From Hymenobacter properus (GTDB lineage: Bacteria; Bacteroidota; Bacteroidia; Cytophagales; Hymenobacteraceae): a DNA stretch of 64,000 bases. The notes beneath the pieces were generated by a model that saw nothing but the letters and a program-made list of their open reading frames with translations, searched no databases and was not told where the DNA came from. The translations under genes and the position numbers were made by a program. The stretch is taken from positions 186,001-250,000 of the forward strand of contig NZ_JADQDP010000002.1 in assembly GCF_015694735.1 (NCBI RefSeq), written 5' to 3'. Position 1 is the stretch's first letter, and each line of letters begins with the position of its first letter. Positions 34,258 to 42,493 of the stretch are shown piece by piece.

Positions 34258-34845
34258 TTATTCCTTTTGCAAAAACGCCAGCAGCCCGGCCACGGCCCGC
34301 GCCCGGTGACTGATGCGGTTTTTTTCGGCCCCGCTCATCTCGGCAAACGTGCGGCCGTCGCCTTCGTCGGGCACAAACACCGGGTCGTAGCCGAAGCCGC
34401 CCGCGCCCCGGGTGTCTTCGGTGATGTGCCCCAGTACCTCGCCCGCAAATTCGTGCGTGCTGCCATCGGCGCGGGCCAGGGCCACCACGGTGCGGAAGCG
34501 GGCCGAGCGGTCTGCAGCGCCTTGCAGCTCGTGCAGGAGCTTGGCCACATTGTCTTCGGCGCGGCGCTGAGGGCCGGCGTAGCGGGCTGAGTATACGCCG
34601 GGCTCGCCACCCAGAGCCGTCACTTCCAGACCGGTATCGTCGGCGAAGCAGGCCACGCCGTAGTGCTGGCGCACGTACTCCGCTTTTTGGCGGGCATTGC
34701 CTTCGAGCGTATCCTGGGTTTCGGGCAATTCTTCGTGGCAGCCAATATCGGCCAGGCTCAGCAGCGTGAGGCCAGCGGGCAGCAGCGGCCGGATTTCATC
34801 GAGCTTGTGGGCGTTGTTGGAAGCGAAGCAGAGCTGGGCAGGCAT
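34258..34845 (-). CDS. rdgB: Non-canonical purine NTP pyrophosphatase (RdgB/HAM1)
   Basis: About 195 residues from ATG 34845. The enzyme removes dITP, ITP and XTP from the nucleotide pool to prevent mutation. The opening motif LCFASNNAHKLDEIRPLL (usual T/SxNxxKxxE) is the phosphate-binding start. The segment ACFADDTGLEVTALGGEPGVYSARYAG carries the conserved acidic residues. FGYDPVFVPDEGDGRTFAEM and KNRISHRARA complete the active site region. Length is normal. It is downstream of a palindromic repeat and faces udk in the same direction. Confidence 0.95.
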   Translation of the reverse strand: MPAQLCFASNNAHKLDEIRPLLPAGLTLLSLADIGCHEELPETQDTLEGNARQKAEYVRQHYGVACFADDTGLEVTALGGEPGVYSARYAGPQRRAEDNVAKLLHELQGAADRSARFRTVVALARADGSTHEFAGEVLGHITEDTRGAGGFGYDPVFVPDEGDGRTFAEMSGAEKNRISHRARAVAGLLAFLQKE

Positions 34846-34880
34846 GGAATCGGGTTTAATCAATCAAATAGAAATAGAAA

Positions 34881-34984
34881 GAACGTCATGCTGAGCGCAG
34901 CCGAAGCATCTCTCCCGCAATTAAACCCGTCGATTGGTTTAGTGTTGCAGTAGAGATGCTTCGGCTGCGCTCAGCATGACGTTC
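34881..34984. repeat. Large palindromic repeat, AGCATCTC subtype
   Basis: GAACGTCATGCTGAGCGCAG then CCGAAGCATCTCT; inverse arm ending GCTCAGCATGACGTTC. It lies upstream of rdgB and reaches close to the end of the next gene. Confidence 0.9.
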
Positions 34985-35004
34985 TACAAAAATTCGGACT
35001 TTCC

Positions 35005-35454
35005 CTACCGGAACATCGACTTGATGGTGCCCCAGGAGCGTTGCACGGAGCTGGGAGTGCCGGCCAGCACGGTCAGAAAGCTTTGGTCGCCGCCGGGGCC
35101 GTGAATGGTGAGGCGGTAAGTGACCGGGCCGCCGCCCAGGGCCGGCGTGGGCGCACCGCCGCTGGCGGTACGAAACACGTTGGCGTCGTAGAACGTGTAG
35201 CGGCGCTGGCCGTTGGGCGTCACGTTGGTGAGGGCGGAGTAGCTGGTTTCAGTAGAAGTTTTGCGGGCCAGGTCGAAGCTCGTCACGTCGGCTTCGGTGT
35301 TCACTTCCCAGTCGATGCGGACCCGGGCGCTGTCGTAGGAGGCGGTGAACAAGCTGAGCGAGGCGGCCACGGCGGCCACGGCACTCCCCAGCACCAGCAG
35401 CAGCACTGCCAGGCCAAAACGGCGGGATATACGGCGGACGAGTACGGGTGGCAT
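35005..35454 (-). CDS. Hypothetical exported protein with fibronectin type III-like fold
   Basis: About 149 residues. I choose ATG 35454; an earlier TTG at 35466 adds four residues, and a promoter box at 35492-35499 agrees with either. The N-terminus (VRRISRRFGLAVLLLVLGSAVAAVAA) is a signal or membrane anchor. The following domain has the strand pattern of a fibronectin-like sandwich (SYDSARVRIDWEVNTEADVTSFDLARKT, a shape seen in 'wet-nosed' T9SS proteins). No C-terminal sorting tail is present. Function unknown. Confidence 0.6.
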   Translation of the reverse strand: MPPVLVRRISRRFGLAVLLLVLGSAVAAVAASLSLFTASYDSARVRIDWEVNTEADVTSFDLARKTSTETSYSALTNVTPNGQRRYTFYDANVFRTASGGAPTPALGGGPVTYRLTIHGPGGDQSFLTVLAGTPSSVQRSWGTIKSMFR

Positions 35455-35491
35455 CACGCGCGGCAAAGCGGCCTGAGGGTGCGGCCGGATT

Positions 35492-35499
35492 CAAATGTA
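35492..35499 (-). promoter_or_regulatory. -33/-7 promoter for the FN3-like gene
   Basis: Minus strand TACATTTG with TTG at 35518-35520, an 18-base spacing close to the Bacteroidota consensus. Transcript would start about 30 bases before the ATG. Confidence 0.6.
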
Positions 35500-35600
35500 C
35501 AAACCTTTTCAGAAAATCAACATACTCTGCAGCCGGCCCGGACGTGCCGGCCCGGCAAGAAAATCTTGGGGCCGGCGTTGGGAATTTCGGAGCTAAGCTG

Positions 35601-35608
35601 TACTTTTG
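35601..35608 (+). promoter_or_regulatory. -33/-7 promoter for rpmE2
   Basis: TACTTTTG preceded by TTG at 35578-35580, with a 20-base gap. Both elements match the Bacteroidota sigma-ABfr promoter. The transcript would start near 35615 and carry a leader of about 47 bases before the ATG. Confidence 0.65.
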
Positions 35609-35661
35609 CAGTCCCTTCCGCAAAATCGGCAGGGTTTAACCGGTAAAACCGACCTCTCGAT

Positions 35662-35928
35662 ATGAAAAAGGACACCCACCCCGAGTACCAGGAAGTCGTA
35701 TTCCAGGACTCTTCTTCGGACTTTAAGTTCATCACCCGCTCCACGATGAAGCCGACCGACACCATCGTGATGGAAGACGGCAAAACCTACCCGCTGGTGA
35801 AAATCGAAGTGAGCTCCGCTTCGCACCCCTTCTACACGGGCAAAAACATGTTCATCGACACGGCCGGCCGCGTGGAGAAATTCCGCAGCCGTTACGCCAA
35901 GAAAGAGCAGACCAGCACCAACAAGTAA
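35662..35928 (+). CDS. rpmE2: 50S ribosomal protein L31 type B
   Basis: An 88-residue ribosomal protein. The sequence [20 protein letters not shown] is typical of type B L31, which lacks the cysteines that bind zinc in type A L31. The [25 protein letters not shown] segment is the family core. Type B is used by many Bacteroidota as the only or low-zinc form. A terminator follows at 35982. Confidence 0.97.
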   Translation: MKKDTHPEYQEVVFQDSSSDFKFITRSTMKPTDTIVMEDGKTYPLVKIEVSSASHPFYTGKNMFIDTAGRVEKFRSRYAKKEQTSTNK

Positions 35929-35936
35929 TTTCTGTT

Positions 35937-36105
35937 GGCCCGGCCGCAAGCGCCAAGCTGCAAGCCACAAGCTTTTTGATAGAACTCCTGTTGGCGAAAG
36001 CTGGCAGGAGTTTTTTCTTGCTGAGTTCCTCCGTTTTCCGCCGTCAACGGCGGCCACTGGCCGTAGCTGCCCGCTCGTGGCTTGTAGCTTGCGGCCTGAA
36101 GCTTC
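35937..36105. repeat. Nested imperfect inverted repeat around the rpmE2 terminator
   Basis: GCAAGCTGCAAGCC-like units at 35943-35975 are echoed in inverse around 36075-36105 (GGCTTGTAGCTTGCGGCC). The outer arms enclose the terminator at 35982-36016. The design of outer arms around an inner terminator resembles the elements at 4440 and 28479, but the sequence is different. Confidence 0.6.
35982..36016 (+). terminator. Terminator after rpmE2
   Basis: AACTCCTG, loop, CAGGAGTT followed by TTTTT. Confidence 0.8.
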
Positions 36106-36110
36106 AAATT

Positions 36111-37319
36111 ATGCACGTTCTCCTGTTCGACGACCCGGCCATTCGGCCCCACTTGCTGCCCTTCACTTTCACGCGGCCGGTGGCGGCGCTGCGCTGCGGC
36201 ATCCTCACGCTGGCTGAAAAGTGGCAGCACCGGCTGGGGGTTGACTCTGTTGGCTACCTTACGCAGCCCTACCTGCAAACCAAGTTTCCGGCCGGCGACG
36301 TGAGCGGCCCCGCCCTCATCGTCAACGGCGCTGTGTGCCCCGACGACCTGCTGACCCGCCAAGTGCAGGCCCTGCAGCCCGGCCAGGCCCTCTACAGCGA
36401 CGAGCTGCTGGTGGCTGCCCACGTGGCCGATGCCTCGCTGGTGGCCGAGCTCATTCAGGACGGCATTCCCGAAACCAAGCAGGTAGCCGAGCCCGTGACG
36501 GTGATTGACCGGCCGTGGCAGCTGTTTCTGCGCAATGGTGTCGAAATCCGCCGCGACTTCGCCCTCCTTACCAAAGGCCGCACCTCGCAGCCAGTTGGCG
36601 ACGCCCACACCATCGTGTACGGGGCCGAAAACATCTTCATTGAGGAAGGCGTGAAAATTCGGGCCGCCATTCTCAACGCCGAGGACGGCCCGATTTATCT
36701 GGGCAAGAACTCGCAAGTGCATGAGGGCGCCATCATCAAAGGTCCGCTGGCGCTGTGCGAAGGCTCGCACATCAATGCCGGCGCCAAAATGCGCGGCGAC
36801 AACACCGTAGGCCCTTTCTCAAAGGTGGGCGGCGAAGTGGGCAACAGCATCGTGCTGGGCTATAGCAACAAGGGCCACGACGGCTACCTCGGCAATTCCG
36901 TCATCGGCGAGTGGTGCAACCTCGGGGCCGACACCAACACGTCGAACCTGAAGAACAACTACGCGCCCGTCAAAATCTGGAGCCACACCGCCAAGCGCTT
37001 CGTGGATACGGGCCAGACCTTCTGCGGCCTCATGATGGGCGACCACAGCAAGGCCGGCATCAACACCATGTTCAATACCGGCACGGTGGTGGGCGTGGGG
37101 GCCAATATTTTCGGCGCCGGCTTCCCGCGCACCTTCATCCCGAGTTTCAGCTGGGGCGGCGCGGCCGGCTTCGAAACCTTCCAGCTGCCCAAGGCCAACG
37201 AGGTAGCCGAGCGCGTGATGGCCCGCCGCAACCTGCCGTATGACGCGGTGGAGCGGGACATTTTGAAAGCGGTGTTCGATGCAACGGCCGAGGACCGGAT
37301 TTGGGAAAAGGCGAAGTAA
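36111..37319 (+). CDS. GlmU-like putative sugar nucleotidyltransferase with left-handed beta-helix
   Basis: About 402 residues from ATG 36111. The N-terminal half resembles a divergent sugar-phosphate nucleotidyltransferase domain (NTP_transf_4: VLLFDDPAIRPHLLPFTFTRPVAALRCG) but lacks a clear nucleotide-binding loop. The C-terminal half is a left-handed beta-helix built from hexapeptide repeats: GENIFIEEGVKIRAA, KNSQVHEGAIIKGPLAL and GVGANIFGAGFPRTFIPSFSW. Paralogues like this are common in Bacteroidota and are often annotated as GlmU family; activity on a specific sugar is not established. It is followed after one base by the next gene, suggesting cotranscription. Confidence 0.85.
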   Translation: MHVLLFDDPAIRPHLLPFTFTRPVAALRCGILTLAEKWQHRLGVDSVGYLTQPYLQTKFPAGDVSGPALIVNGAVCPDDLLTRQVQALQPGQALYSDELLVAAHVADASLVAELIQDGIPETKQVAEPVTVIDRPWQLFLRNGVEIRRDFALLTKGRTSQPVGDAHTIVYGAENIFIEEGVKIRAAILNAEDGPIYLGKNSQVHEGAIIKGPLALCEGSHINAGAKMRGDNTVGPFSKVGGEVGNSIVLGYSNKGHDGYLGNSVIGEWCNLGADTNTSNLKNNYAPVKIWSHTAKRFVDTGQTFCGLMMGDHSKAGINTMFNTGTVVGVGANIFGAGFPRTFIPSFSWGGAAGFETFQLPKANEVAERVMARRNLPYDAVERDILKAVFDATAEDRIWEKAK

Positions 37320-37320
37320 G

Positions 37321-37860
37321 ATGAAGCCCTACCGCGTGGAATACGTGCAGCTGGCCGGCTGGCAAACCGATGAGGTGGGCCTGTGGGTGGCCGAAAACGA
37401 GGATTGGCTGTTGCTACGCTCTATTCCGGCCGATTATGTGGTGGATGGCTACGCCTTGATAGTTAAAAAGCACATCGTGTCGCGCCGGCCGCACCGCGGC
37501 CGAAAGCAGGTGGAGCAGGTCCTGAAACTAAAGGGAATTCAGCCCGGTGTGCCGCCTGGTTTTGTCTTCTTAGACTTGGTAGACATGATGCGCTGGGTGG
37601 AGCGGCAGTACGGCTTGGTTGAATTTGCCGACGAGGAAGAAAGCACCTTCTTTGGCTGGGTGAAGGAAACCGACGCGGTGCATTTGTGGGTAGATACGCT
37701 GGGGCCCGACTGCACGGTGAGCGTGCGCGATGATGACAACCCGCCCTTCATGCTGTCGGAAATCCAGCTGCTTCGCTTCGATACGGACTATTTCAATTCC
37801 ATGAAGCTGCTGTGGCAGCACAAGTCGCGCCCGAAACAGTTGAAACCCAGTATCAATTAA
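37321..37860 (+). CDS. Hypothetical cytoplasmic protein downstream of the GlmU-like gene
   Basis: A 179-residue protein starting at ATG 37321, one base after the preceding stop codon, so translational coupling is likely. It has no signal peptide. The first half contains WLLLRSIPADYVVDGYALIVKKHIV and the second half LWVDTLGPDCTVSVRDDDNPPFMLSEIQLLRFD, which read as alternating strands and helices. I recognise no family. Position suggests a partner of the GlmU-like protein or of the DNA polymerase subunit that follows. Confidence 0.7.
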   Translation: MKPYRVEYVQLAGWQTDEVGLWVAENEDWLLLRSIPADYVVDGYALIVKKHIVSRRPHRGRKQVEQVLKLKGIQPGVPPGFVFLDLVDMMRWVERQYGLVEFADEEESTFFGWVKETDAVHLWVDTLGPDCTVSVRDDDNPPFMLSEIQLLRFDTDYFNSMKLLWQHKSRPKQLKPSIN

Positions 37861-37863
37861 GCC

Positions 37864-38994
37864 GTGCTATTCCAGGATATTCCCAACCAAACGGCCGTCA
37901 AAGCCTTGTTGCGCCAATCGGTGGCGCGGCAGCACGTGGCGCACGCGCAGCTATTTCGGGGGCAGGAGGGGGGCGCGGCGCTGGCGCTGGCACTGGCCTA
38001 CGCACAGTTTCTGAACTGTGAAGAGCGTGCCCCCGACGCCCAAGACAGCTGCGGCCACTGCCCGGCCTGCACCAAAATGGCCAAACTGGCCCACCCCGAC
38101 CTGAATTTTATCATGCCCGTGACCACCACCAAAACGGTGACCAAGGACGCGGTGAGCAGCAAGTTCATGGGCGAGTGGCGCAGCTTCGTGCTCGACAACC
38201 CCTACCAGGGCCTCAACGACTGGATGCAGCACATCGGGGCCGAAAACAAGCAAGGCAATATCTCGAAAGACGAGGCCGTGCAGATTCTGAAGCTAGTGAG
38301 CCTGAAAGCCTTCGAGGCGCGCTTCAAAATCGTCATCATCTGGCTGCCCGAGCTGATGCACCCCGCCGCCGCCAACGCCGTGCTCAAGCTGCTGGAAGAG
38401 CCGCCGCCCGCCACCATTTTCCTGCTGGTGAGCCACGCGCCCGAGCAGCTGCTGCCCACCATCATCAGCCGGGTGCAGCCGGTGGTGGTGCGCCCGTTTT
38501 CGGAGGACGACATCACGGATTTTTTGCGCGACGCCTACCAAGTGCCCGAAGCCAAAGCGCGCCAGGTGGCGCAGCTGGCAGAGGGCAGCCTGGGCGCCGC
38601 CATTGCCAGCCGCGACGCTAACGCCGACCATGACTACTTCGAGTTCTTCGCGAAGTGGATGCGCCAGTGCTATAGTCAGAAAGCGGCCGACATCCTCAAG
38701 CAAAGTGACGAATTCCAGAAGCTGGGCCGCGAAAACCAGAAGGAGCTGCTGAGCTACTCGCTGGGCCTGCTGCGCAAGGTGCTGCTGTTCGGCATCGACC
38801 CGAAATTTGTGCCGCACCTGGCCAGCGGCGAGCAGCAATTCGTGACCGGCTTCGCCAAATTCGTGACCCCGCGCAACGCCGACTTGCTTACCAAAGAACT
38901 CACCGACGCCCACTACCATATCGAGCGCAATGCCAACGCCAAAATGGTGTTTGTCGACAGCTCGCTGCGGTTGGGCGGCTTTCTAAAAATCTGA
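37864..38994 (+). CDS. holB: DNA polymerase III subunit delta' (HolB)
   Basis: A 376-residue clamp-loader subunit starting at GTG 37864, three bases after the previous stop. Delta' keeps the AAA+ fold but does not hydrolyse ATP; here the P-loop is degenerate (RGQEGGAAL). The zinc-binding motif CGHCPACTKMAKLAHPD is complete. MHPAAANAVLKLLEEPPPATIFLLVSHAPEQLLPTIISRVQ carries the SRC-like region with LLEEPP. Other replication genes are not adjacent. Its stop codon lies at the edge of a palindromic repeat. Confidence 0.92.
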   Translation: MLFQDIPNQTAVKALLRQSVARQHVAHAQLFRGQEGGAALALALAYAQFLNCEERAPDAQDSCGHCPACTKMAKLAHPDLNFIMPVTTTKTVTKDAVSSKFMGEWRSFVLDNPYQGLNDWMQHIGAENKQGNISKDEAVQILKLVSLKAFEARFKIVIIWLPELMHPAAANAVLKLLEEPPPATIFLLVSHAPEQLLPTIISRVQPVVVRPFSEDDITDFLRDAYQVPEAKARQVAQLAEGSLGAAIASRDANADHDYFEFFAKWMRQCYSQKAADILKQSDEFQKLGRENQKELLSYSLGLLRKVLLFGIDPKFVPHLASGEQQFVTGFAKFVTPRNADLLTKELTDAHYHIERNANAKMVFVDSSLRLGGFLKI

Positions 38995-39093
38995 ACGTCA
39001 TGCTGAGCGCAGCCGAAGCATCTCGCTTAGGGTAGTAATTCAATTGTTCAACGATGTGAGCGAGATGCTTCGGCTGCGCTCAGCATGACGTTC
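38993..39093. repeat. Large palindromic repeat, AGCATCTC subtype, touching the holB stop codon
   Basis: The left arm begins within the holB TGA codon with GAACGTCATGCTGAGCGCAG, and the inverse arm ends at 39093 (CAGCATGACGTTC). It fills the space between holB and hemC. Confidence 0.9.
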
Positions 39094-39110
39094 CAAATCC
39101 ATTCAGCAAA

Positions 39111-40043
39111 ATGAAAATCCGCCTCGCTACCCGCGCCAGCCGCCTTGCCCTGTGGCAAACCGAACACGTGGCCGCCCTGCTGCAGCAAGCCGGTTTCGAA
39201 ACCGAAATAGTGCCCATGCAAACCACCGGCGACGCCGTGCAGGACCGCAGCCTAGCCAAAATCGGTTCCAAGGGCGTCTTTACCGAAGAGCTGGAAAACA
39301 GCTTGCTGCGCGGCGACACCCACCTGGCCGTGCACTCGGCCAAGGACGTGCAAAGCAGCATTCCGCGCGAGTTGGAGCTGCTGGCTTTTCTGGAGCGCGA
39401 GCAGGTGAACGACGTGGTGCTAAGCTTCAACGAAAACTTCGTGCTCGACCAGCCCGGCATTGTGCTGGGCACCAGCAGCACCCGCCGCAAGGCCCAGCTC
39501 CGCCGGTTCTACCCCCACGCCGAAACCGCCGAAGCCCGCGGCAACCTCCAAACCCGCCTGCGCAAGCTCGAAGAAGGCCAGTTTGATGCCTTGGTGCTGG
39601 CCTACGCCGGCGTGCACCGCATGGGCTACGAGCACCTGGTGCGCTACACGCTGCCCACCAGCCAGTTTGTGCCCGCCACCGGCCAGGGCAGCATTGCCGT
39701 GGAGTGCGCCGCCGACCTGGACGCCGACCTAAAAGCCCGCCTCAAAGCGGCCCTCGACCACCCCGCCACCCACACCTGCCTGCTGGCCGAGCGCGCCTTC
39801 CTGCACACCATGGAAGGCGGCTGCAGCATTCCCTCATTCGCGCTGGCTACGCTGGACGGCGGCCGGCTGCGGCTGCACGGCGGCCTCATCAGCCTGAGCG
39901 GGGAAGAGTACGTGGAAGAAATTCAAACCGCCGACGCAGCCACCGAAGCCGGTGCCCGGGCGCTGGGCGTGGCCGTGGCCGATGCCGTATTGGCGCGTGG
40001 TGGCCGCGAAATTCTGGCCAGCATCCGCGAGCACCGCGGCTAG
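39111..40043 (+). CDS. hemC: Hydroxymethylbilane synthase (porphobilinogen deaminase)
   Basis: A 310-residue enzyme that joins four porphobilinogen units into hydroxymethylbilane in heme and corrin synthesis. Diagnostic parts are the opening RLATRASRLALWQTEHVAALL, the KIGSKGVFTEELENSLLRGD segment, the LGTSSTRRKAQLRR motif with pyrrole-binding arginines, and EGGCSIPSF with the cysteine that carries the dipyrromethane cofactor. Normal length. HemA, B, D or L are not adjacent; a palindromic repeat separates it from holB. Confidence 0.96.
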   Translation: MKIRLATRASRLALWQTEHVAALLQQAGFETEIVPMQTTGDAVQDRSLAKIGSKGVFTEELENSLLRGDTHLAVHSAKDVQSSIPRELELLAFLEREQVNDVVLSFNENFVLDQPGIVLGTSSTRRKAQLRRFYPHAETAEARGNLQTRLRKLEEGQFDALVLAYAGVHRMGYEHLVRYTLPTSQFVPATGQGSIAVECAADLDADLKARLKAALDHPATHTCLLAERAFLHTMEGGCSIPSFALATLDGGRLRLHGGLISLSGEEYVEEIQTADAATEAGARALGVAVADAVLARGGREILASIREHRG

Positions 40044-40057
40044 CCCGTCGCCACCGT

Positions 40058-40065
40058 TAGCTTTG
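40058..40065 (+). promoter_or_regulatory. -7 promoter box for the cyclophilin gene
   Basis: TAGCTTTG, exact TAnnTTTG match, with a leader of about 22 bases to the ATG. Confidence 0.6.
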
Positions 40066-40093
40066 TTTTTCATTAGACTTTCCTTCTGCAATT

Positions 40094-40738
40094 ATGAAAC
40101 GTGCTTCCGCTTTCCTCGCTGGGTCTTTGCTGATGTTGTTGGCCACAGCCGCGCCGGCCTGGGCCGCTAAACCCGACAAGCCGAAAAAGGGCGGCAAAGA
40201 AGAGGTCGTCACCATCACCACACCGCAGGGCGTTATCCGGGTCATTCTGTTCGATGACACGCCGCTACACAAGGCCAACTTCCTGAAAAAGGCGCAGAGC
40301 GGTTTCTACAACGGGACCACGTTCCACCGCGTCATCGACAATTTCATGATTCAGGGCGGCGACGCCAACTCCAAGGACGCCGACCCCACCAACGACGGCT
40401 TGGGCCAGCCCAACGAGCCCAGCATCCCGGCCGAGCTGGTGGGCCACCAGCACAACTACGGCGCCCTGGCTGCCGCCCGTATGGGCGGCCCCGCCGGCAC
40501 GCCCAGCAGCGGCAGCCAGTTTTACCTAGTCGAAAACCACGACGGCACCCACTTCCTCGACGGGCAGTACACGGTTTTCGGTCAGGCCATTCAGGGGCTC
40601 GATGTCATCGACAAGATTGCCAAGCTGCCCAAAGACCCGCGCGACCGGCCGCTGGCCGACGCCAAAATGACCATGAAAGTGGAGAAGCTCAAGCGCAAAA
40701 AAATCACCAAGCTCTACGGCTATTCGTTTGGCAATTAA
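40094..40738 (+). CDS. Peptidyl-prolyl cis-trans isomerase, cyclophilin type
   Basis: A 214-residue isomerase with signal peptide (MKRASAFLAGSLLMLLATAAPAWA), so likely periplasmic. The cyclophilin core reads VTITTPQGVIRVILFDDTPLHKANFLKKAQSGFYNGTTFHRVIDNFMIQGGD, with the catalytic arginine in TFHR and the FMIQGGD motif. GGPAGTPSSGSQFYLVE and DGQYTVFGQ complete the active site. The C-terminal KLKRKKITKLYGYSFGN tail is basic. It probably helps fold exported proteins. It lies after hemC but has its own promoter. Confidence 0.95.
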   Translation: MKRASAFLAGSLLMLLATAAPAWAAKPDKPKKGGKEEVVTITTPQGVIRVILFDDTPLHKANFLKKAQSGFYNGTTFHRVIDNFMIQGGDANSKDADPTNDGLGQPNEPSIPAELVGHQHNYGALAAARMGGPAGTPSSGSQFYLVENHDGTHFLDGQYTVFGQAIQGLDVIDKIAKLPKDPRDRPLADAKMTMKVEKLKRKKITKLYGYSFGN

Positions 40739-40829
40739 TATTCGGCATTTAACGCTCCAAATGAACACCGCGGCCTGCGTTGCTAACCGCCACAGCGGAG
40801 CTTGTTAGCTGACAACTCTTAATTGTCAA

Positions 40830-41738
40830 ATGAAAATCCTCGTCACCGGTTCCAACGGTCTGCTGGGGCAGAAGCTGGTGGCGCTGCTGCAGCCCAAGCC
40901 CGAAGTAACAGTGGTGGCCACGTCGCGCGGCGCCAACAAGCTGGCTGCTCTGTATCCCGACGTGCGTTTTGTGCCGCTCGATGTGACCGACGCCGCCCAG
41001 GTGCGACAGGTGCTAACACAAGAGCAGCCCACCCACGTCATCCACACCGCCGCCCTGACCAATGTAGACGACTGCGAGTTGAATCGCGACGCCTGCTGGC
41101 AGCAGAACGTGACAGCCGTAGGCCATTTGGTGAACCTGTGCGCTACGCTGGACATTCACCTCACTCACCTGAGCACCGATTTCATCTTCAGCGGCGAAGC
41201 AGGGCCGCTTGATGAAGACGCCGCGCCCGGCCCCGTCAATTTTTACGGCGAAAGCAAGGTGGCTGCCGAGCAGCTGGTGCAAGCCAGCTCCGGCCGCTGG
41301 GCCATTGCCCGCACCGTGCTGGTATATGGCGTGGCACACGAATACGGGCGCACCAACATCGTGCTGTGGGTGCGCGACTCGCTCCGCGCTGGCAAGCCCA
41401 TTAAAGTAGTGGCCGACCAGTGGCGCACGCCCACCTTGGCCGAGGACCTGGCCGAAGGCTGCTGGCTGCTGGCCCGGCATTCCGCCCAAGGCATCTACCA
41501 CCTCAGCGGTGCCGACATGCTCACGCCCTACGCCATGGCCCTGCAGGTGGCCGACTTCTTCGGGCTCGACAAAGGGCTGATTGAGCGCGTCGATGCCAGC
41601 ACGTTTTCGCAGCCCGCCCGCCGCCCGGCCCGCACCGGCTTTCGCATCGACAAGGCCCGGCGCGACCTGGGCTACAGCCCTCATTCCTTTGCCGAAGGCA
41701 TCGACATCGTGGGCCGGCAAAGCGAAGCCGGCCAATAA
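40830..41738 (+). CDS. dTDP-4-dehydrorhamnose reductase-like NAD(P)-dependent reductase (RmlD/RfbD family)
   Basis: A 302-residue short-chain dehydrogenase with the extended RmlD shape. The nucleotide-binding GSNGLLGQ motif is at the N-terminus. HTAALTNVDDCE, the LSTDFIFSG strand and the catalytic YGESKVAAE pair (Tyr and Lys) are present. GRTNIVLWVRDSLRAGKPIKVVADQWRTPT matches the substrate end. It may reduce a dTDP-sugar for cell-surface polysaccharide, but the rest of the rml pathway is not here, so related sugar reductions are possible. A terminator follows. Confidence 0.88.
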   Translation: MKILVTGSNGLLGQKLVALLQPKPEVTVVATSRGANKLAALYPDVRFVPLDVTDAAQVRQVLTQEQPTHVIHTAALTNVDDCELNRDACWQQNVTAVGHLVNLCATLDIHLTHLSTDFIFSGEAGPLDEDAAPGPVNFYGESKVAAEQLVQASSGRWAIARTVLVYGVAHEYGRTNIVLWVRDSLRAGKPIKVVADQWRTPTLAEDLAEGCWLLARHSAQGIYHLSGADMLTPYAMALQVADFFGLDKGLIERVDASTFSQPARRPARTGFRIDKARRDLGYSPHSFAEGIDIVGRQSEAGQ

Positions 41739-41766
41739 AAAACCCGCCGGGGTAGACGGCGGGTTA
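41737..41766 (+). terminator. Terminator after the RmlD-like gene
   Basis: AAAAAACCCGCCG, loop, CGGCGGGTTA. Its left flank overlaps the stop codon of the gene. Confidence 0.8.
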
Positions 41767-41908
41767 AAGCTCGGCGGGGGTAGCCTGCGAGCGGTAGACT
41801 TAAGGATAGTAGAAATGGGTAAAGTATTATACCAAATGCGGCGTTGTAAAATAAGTAATTGGTAATAAACTAGATGGCTTGCTATCGACTAAAGCGGAAA
41901 GGAAGAAC

Positions 41909-42112
41909 TTAAGACTGGGGCCATACCCCTACCAGCAGGCCGCCCACCAGAACCGCCGTGCGGCCCAGTAAGGCCGCTTCGCCCAATGCACGGGGAACAA
42001 CCATGCCATCGGGGGTGACGAAATCGACGCCCACCGAAACGGAACCGGCAGGCCGCGCCGCAGTTTTAGGGCGGCGGGGGGCACTCAAAGAAGGGTAAAT
42101 GAGAAGATACAT
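41909..42112 (-). CDS. Small hypothetical protein at the edge of an AT-rich region
   Basis: A 67-residue frame from ATG 42112. The N-terminus (MYLLIYPSLSAPRRP) and a glycine-rich hydrophobic ending (GRTAVLVGGLLVGVWP) look like a membrane-associated small protein, but no family is recognised and the coding signal is moderate. It is flanked on its upstream side by a long AT-rich stretch. It may not be real. Confidence 0.35.
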   Translation of the reverse strand: MYLLIYPSLSAPRRPKTAARPAGSVSVGVDFVTPDGMVVPRALGEAALLGRTAVLVGGLLVGVWPQS

Positions 42113-42493
42113 GGGCTGTGGGTAGAGAAACGGAGGGAACATTCGCTCGGGGATTTAATTATTGTCCCGAAAAGCAATACAATGTTACAGCTCCATTTTA
42201 CCCCAAAAAAGGACATACTAGCTAAGATTGAGACATTGTAAAAGTTGCCTTATTGTTGTTTTTGTTAATTAAGAACTGATTATAATTCAATTTTTGTAAA
42301 AGTTATTAGTAAGGTTGTTTTATGTATTGTACTGTAGTTCAGTTAAATGGCCATCATGATTCTATGGCTCATTACTGCAGATGGTCTTGAAAAAATGAGT
42401 CATTTGCGACATTTAAAATATCGTGGTTTTACAATGGCGTAAGCATATTTATGCTTCACTCCCGCCGTGAGCAATGCCTGTGTACAGTAGCTT
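42113..42493. other. AT-rich intergenic region
   Basis: About 380 bases markedly richer in A and T than the surrounding GC-rich genes. I see no tRNA, complete reading frame or palindrome of the main family. The base change continues into the last codons of the permease gene on the minus strand (about 42494-42530), so a recombination joint or a decayed gene could lie here. Confidence 0.5.

Noticed and set aside
42361..42420. Very short frame in the AT-rich gap
   Set aside because: About 15 codons with no start signal; not distinguishable from chance.
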